NCBI GenBank assembly: GCA_017521195.1
Contig: JAFXGP010000074.1
Coordinates: forward strand, 1-64,000
Source: Lachnospiraceae bacterium
GTDB taxonomy: Bacteria > Bacillota > Clostridia > Lachnospirales > Lachnospiraceae
Direction: 5' to 3'
DNA: 64,000 bases
Numbering within the stretch: position 1 is the stretch's first letter; each line of letters begins with the position of its first letter. Both the position numbers and the translations under genes were made by a program. Below are positions 62,075-64,000 of the stretch, piece after piece. The notes beneath the pieces were generated by a model. That model did not search any database and was not told where the DNA came from. It saw nothing but the letters and a program-made list of their open reading frames with translations.

Positions 62075-62773
62075 ATGCAGTCAAAGGAAGTAATGAAAAA
62101 GTTAGCGGATAACTATGAAACACTAGTATTTGTGAGTAAACGTTATCCCAGTTCGATGTCGCGATTGAAAAATCTGTTAATGTCGGAGGGCGTATCAGAA
62201 ACTTCTGCCCGTAGAAAAATTGCAGATTTGGAGACAGAGGCAGGATGTCTGGTAGTGGAAAGCTATGGCAACCTGAAACTGAATCAGGAATTGCTTTCGC
62301 AAATGTTTTTACAAATACAAACGGAGCTTAATCTTCCAAATCGTTTGGCAGAAGAACAAGAGCAACAGTTAGCTGAGTGGAAACGCAAGGTGGAAGTGCT
62401 GGAACGGCAAAAGGCGGATGAAATCAAGATGCTAAAATCAGAAATCGATAGTTATAAGCGTATGGTGGAAAGACAGAAGAAAGATTTTGAAGCAGAGAAA
62501 GAATGCTATGAATGTAGTCATAGAATAGACTGGAAATTTTACTCGGAAGCTTCCAGAAAACTTGAAGCAGCGGAAGAGAAAATTGCTGATATGAAGAAGG
62601 GCGTATGGTCGTATCTCAAGGTTTGCAGAAAAGACCGAAGAGAAGAACGTTTGAAAGAAAAGCATATTAAAAGAGAAAGAAAAGAGTGTCAGAAACTTTA
62701 TGAAGAAGCCGAGAGAAAACACGCAAAAATGATAAAGGAAATGAAAAAATCCGGTTATGGAAGAGGAGTATAA
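62075..62773 (+). CDS. HTH and coiled-coil protein of a plasmid-like replicon
   Basis: A 232 aa protein. Residues 1-75 look like a winged helix-turn-helix (SSMSRLKNLLMSEGVSETSARRKIADLET). Residues 85-225 are a long charged coiled coil, interrupted by a C-x-x-C-free cysteine pair (ECYECSHR). It lies directly before the RepA_N-type gene with two bases between stop and start, so the pair is one operon. It could be a replication accessory or segregation protein. No named family is recognised. Confidence 0.65.
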   Translation: MQSKEVMKKLADNYETLVFVSKRYPSSMSRLKNLLMSEGVSETSARRKIADLETEAGCLVVESYGNLKLNQELLSQMFLQIQTELNLPNRLAEEQEQQLAEWKRKVEVLERQKADEIKMLKSEIDSYKRMVERQKKDFEAEKECYECSHRIDWKFYSEASRKLEAAEEKIADMKKGVWSYLKVCRKDRREERLKEKHIKRERKECQKLYEEAERKHAKMIKEMKKSGYGRGV

Positions 62774-62775
62774 GT

Positions 62776-63192
62776 ATGAGTAAATATATGTATGAACATA
62801 CGAAGATGCCGCCATATTTGCCAATGCCAAGATTTTTACTGAATTGTCCAATCAGCAACACAGCGAAGATGTTGTATGTCCGATTGCTGGGTAAAGCGCA
62901 GCTGTCGCAAAAGAACCAATGGGTGGACGGACAGGGAAGAGTGTACTTTATCTATCCCATCCATCAGATGGCTACAGATATGAATAAAAGTGCGACAACT
63001 ATTAAGGATGCAATGAAGGAATTGGTAAAAGAGCAGTTGTTAGAGAAAATTCCGGAAGGACGAGGGCGACCTAACCGGTTATACATTTTATTTCCTGATG
63101 AGGAACCGGGGCAGAAATCCGCGGTTGGATATCCGATTTTGAATCCAGCGGATATAGCTGCGAAGGTCGTTCCAGGAAACATCTTACGGTGA
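62776..63192 (+). CDS. RepA_N-type replication initiator, C-terminally truncated
   Basis: A 138 aa product matching the N-terminal domain of RepA_N initiators: YLPMPRFLLNCPISNTAKMLYVRLLGKAQLSQKNQW, GRVYFIYPIHQMATDMNKSATTIKDAM and GRGRPNRLYILFP, a winged-helix iteron-binding domain. Full initiators are 250-350 aa. The last 25 codons or so run antisense through a decayed tyrosine recombinase, so the natural C-terminus has been lost by a rearrangement near 63120-63140. AGAGGAG precedes the ATG. It is unlikely to support replication. Confidence 0.75.
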   Translation: MSKYMYEHTKMPPYLPMPRFLLNCPISNTAKMLYVRLLGKAQLSQKNQWVDGQGRVYFIYPIHQMATDMNKSATTIKDAMKELVKEQLLEKIPEGRGRPNRLYILFPDEEPGQKSAVGYPILNPADIAAKVVPGNILR

Positions 63193-63318
63193 TTTATGAA
63201 GGATATTGGAAAGATAATCTAAATAAGCTTTGATGTAAGTGCAATAACTTTTAAGGGTGTGGTCAGTAAGACCGCGAAGGGAAATCATTTCCCGAAAAGA
63301 ATCTAAATATTTATCCAT
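63139..63318 (-). pseudogene. tyrosine recombinase N-terminal remnant
   Basis: On the minus strand, AAAGGAG precedes ATG 63318. The first 44 codons read MDKYLDSFREMISLRGLTDH...ILHKSP, the core-binding domain of a phage-integrase-type recombinase. A TAA (63184-63186) follows where relatives have Glu, and then DVSWNDLRSYIRWIQ continues in the same frame before similarity ends inside the RepA_N gene. So it carries a nonsense change and a large 3' deletion; the catalytic R-H-R-Y domain is gone. Confidence 0.75.
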
Positions 63319-63434
63319 AATAAAATCTCCTTTGAAATGTAATAAAAATAGGTGTCACATTTCAAAAAGAGGTGGAGGACGGATAAAAAAGTAAGATATG
63401 TAGTTGTTGAGTTGAAAAACATGTTAAAGTAGAC

Positions 63435-63514
63435 ATAGCAGTTTTTGGGTTATGTTTATGTTAAGGTAGGGATATCTCAACAATACAACATATATATAAA
63501 AACTGCTATTTTTT
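63435..63514. terminator. wide hairpin, possible bidirectional terminator
   Basis: ATAGCAGTTTTT (63435-63446) pairs with AAAAACTGCTAT (63498-63509), followed by Ts, with a 51-base loop. The stretch 63319-63604 has no gene and otherwise holds only an extended -10 (TGGTATAAT at 63564-63572). Confidence 0.5.
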
Positions 63515-63604
63515 ATAAAAAGAGAAAAATCAGTACCTAAAGCTAGCCGTCGTGCCAGCGACTTGGTATAATTACTAATATCTAACAGACTTAGAGGATG
63601 GACT

Positions 63605-63691
63605 ATGAAAATATATGTAGATGCAGATGCGTGCCCAGTAGTACGTATTGCGGAGAGTTTTGAGAAACTTTTGTGTAAAGTAATGTCATAG
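63605..63691 (+). pseudogene. truncated YaiI/YqxD (DUF188) family gene
   Basis: The first 17 residues, MKIYVDADACPVVRIAE, are the exact kind of start seen in YaiI/YqxD PIN-like proteins of about 150 aa (D-A-D-A-C-P motif). The frame then diverges and stops at codon 29, so only the N-terminal strand and motif remain. It has a promoter-like extended -10 about 35 bp upstream. Probably a rearrangement scar at the edge of the mobile region. Confidence 0.65.
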
Positions 63692-63700
63692 GAGGTAATC

Positions 63701-64000
63701 ATGGCGAATGAATCCGGAACATGGATTATGTATGGTGTATCAGAAGATGATCATGAGTGCATTCATACAGTGGAGCAGGCAATTGAATACATAAATGAAA
63801 TAGGATTTTTGCCATTGTTTAAGAATGAGATTCCGGGGTTCTCCTTGGAGGAGCGCACTGTGCCGGAATATTGGTGGAGCGGTGATGTCGCTCATGATCC
63901 GTGGGAATGGCGCGAAATTATTACCAGAACCGGACAGGTGGCGTATGGTAAGTTCTTTGACAAGAAGGCCGGCTTTATATCCCAAGAGTGGTTGCCATAC
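63701..64000 (+). CDS. AlkZ-related protein (3' partial)
   Basis: ATG 63701 follows AGGAGGTAATC. The 100 codons visible run open to the right edge. VEQAIEYINEIGFLPLFKNEIPG, EYWWSGDVAHDPWEWREII and YGKFFDKKAGFISQEWLPY match, from memory, the AlkZ-related (winged-helix DNA-glycosylase-like) family of clostridia. Its biochemical role is uncertain. The GC-richer codons compared with the element before it suggest the return of core chromosome. Confidence 0.7.
   Translation, partial: MANESGTWIMYGVSEDDHECIHTVEQAIEYINEIGFLPLFKNEIPGFSLEERTVPEYWWSGDVAHDPWEWREIITRTGQVAYGKFFDKKAGFISQEWLPY

Overview
The window looks like a chromosomal segment of a spore-forming-lineage member of the Lachnospiraceae (Clostridia, Firmicutes). 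The evidence is AT-rich DNA, strong AGGAGG ribosome binding sites, a cysteine T-box, the cysE-cysS-mrnC-rlmB-sigH order known from Firmicutes, a SpoVAE homologue, and several families that are mostly clostridial (DUF4250, DUF5716, DUF5717). No rRNA, tRNA or CRISPR array was found.

Positions 1-26400 are ordinary core genome. They hold a LacLM-type two-subunit beta-galactosidase with an AraC-type regulator; ridA, aroK and an EamA exporter; spoVAE; two tiny minus-strand genes and mtnA; ispF with a GNAT gene; the T-box-controlled cysE-cysS-mrnC-rlmB run; sigH behind an unusual nested-hairpin leader; a four-gene cluster built around an Hsp70-like DUF5716 protein and a giant DUF5717 protein; then tag, a chemoreceptor, an amidohydrolase and a free-methionine-sulfoxide reductase.

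Positions 26400-38100 are a transition zone: a DUF4143 ATPase preceded by five tandem 23-bp repeats, fucO with a perfect consensus promoter, an SDR, an inositol-phosphatase-type gene, an ArsC/Spx-like gene, an HTH-vWA-SepF-transglutaminase group, and a HipA/CtkA-like kinase paired with a protein that has a resolvase-like HTH tail. A 60-bp dispersed repeat brackets the last pair and its neighbours.

Positions 38100-59800 form a defence island. Its first half holds a membrane protein, a NERD-domain gene broken by an in-frame stop, a large protein with a HEPN-type motif, a SIR2-domain protein, and a HEPN-like/SF1-helicase fusion behind a structured leader. Its second half is a complete MORC-type restriction system: vsr, a ribbon-helix-helix regulator with an operator placed between its own -35 and -10, a C5 cytosine methyltransferase, a PD-(D/E)XK-like nuclease, a MutL/MORC-type GHKL ATPase, a Z1-domain helicase-like protein, a DUF4420 PD-(D/E)XK protein, an AIPR protein, and a second paralogue of the first nuclease.

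Positions 59800-63700 are the remains of a plasmid-like element: twin 27-bp palindromes, a row of hairpins that resembles the leader of the HEPN-helicase gene, three iteron-like repeats split by an IS110-family insertion sequence, a coiled-coil gene, a RepA_N-type gene whose 3' end runs head-on into a decayed tyrosine recombinase, and a truncated YaiI/YqxD-family (DUF188) gene. The window ends inside an AlkZ-related gene. All functional calls rest on motifs and remembered family features; no database search was run.
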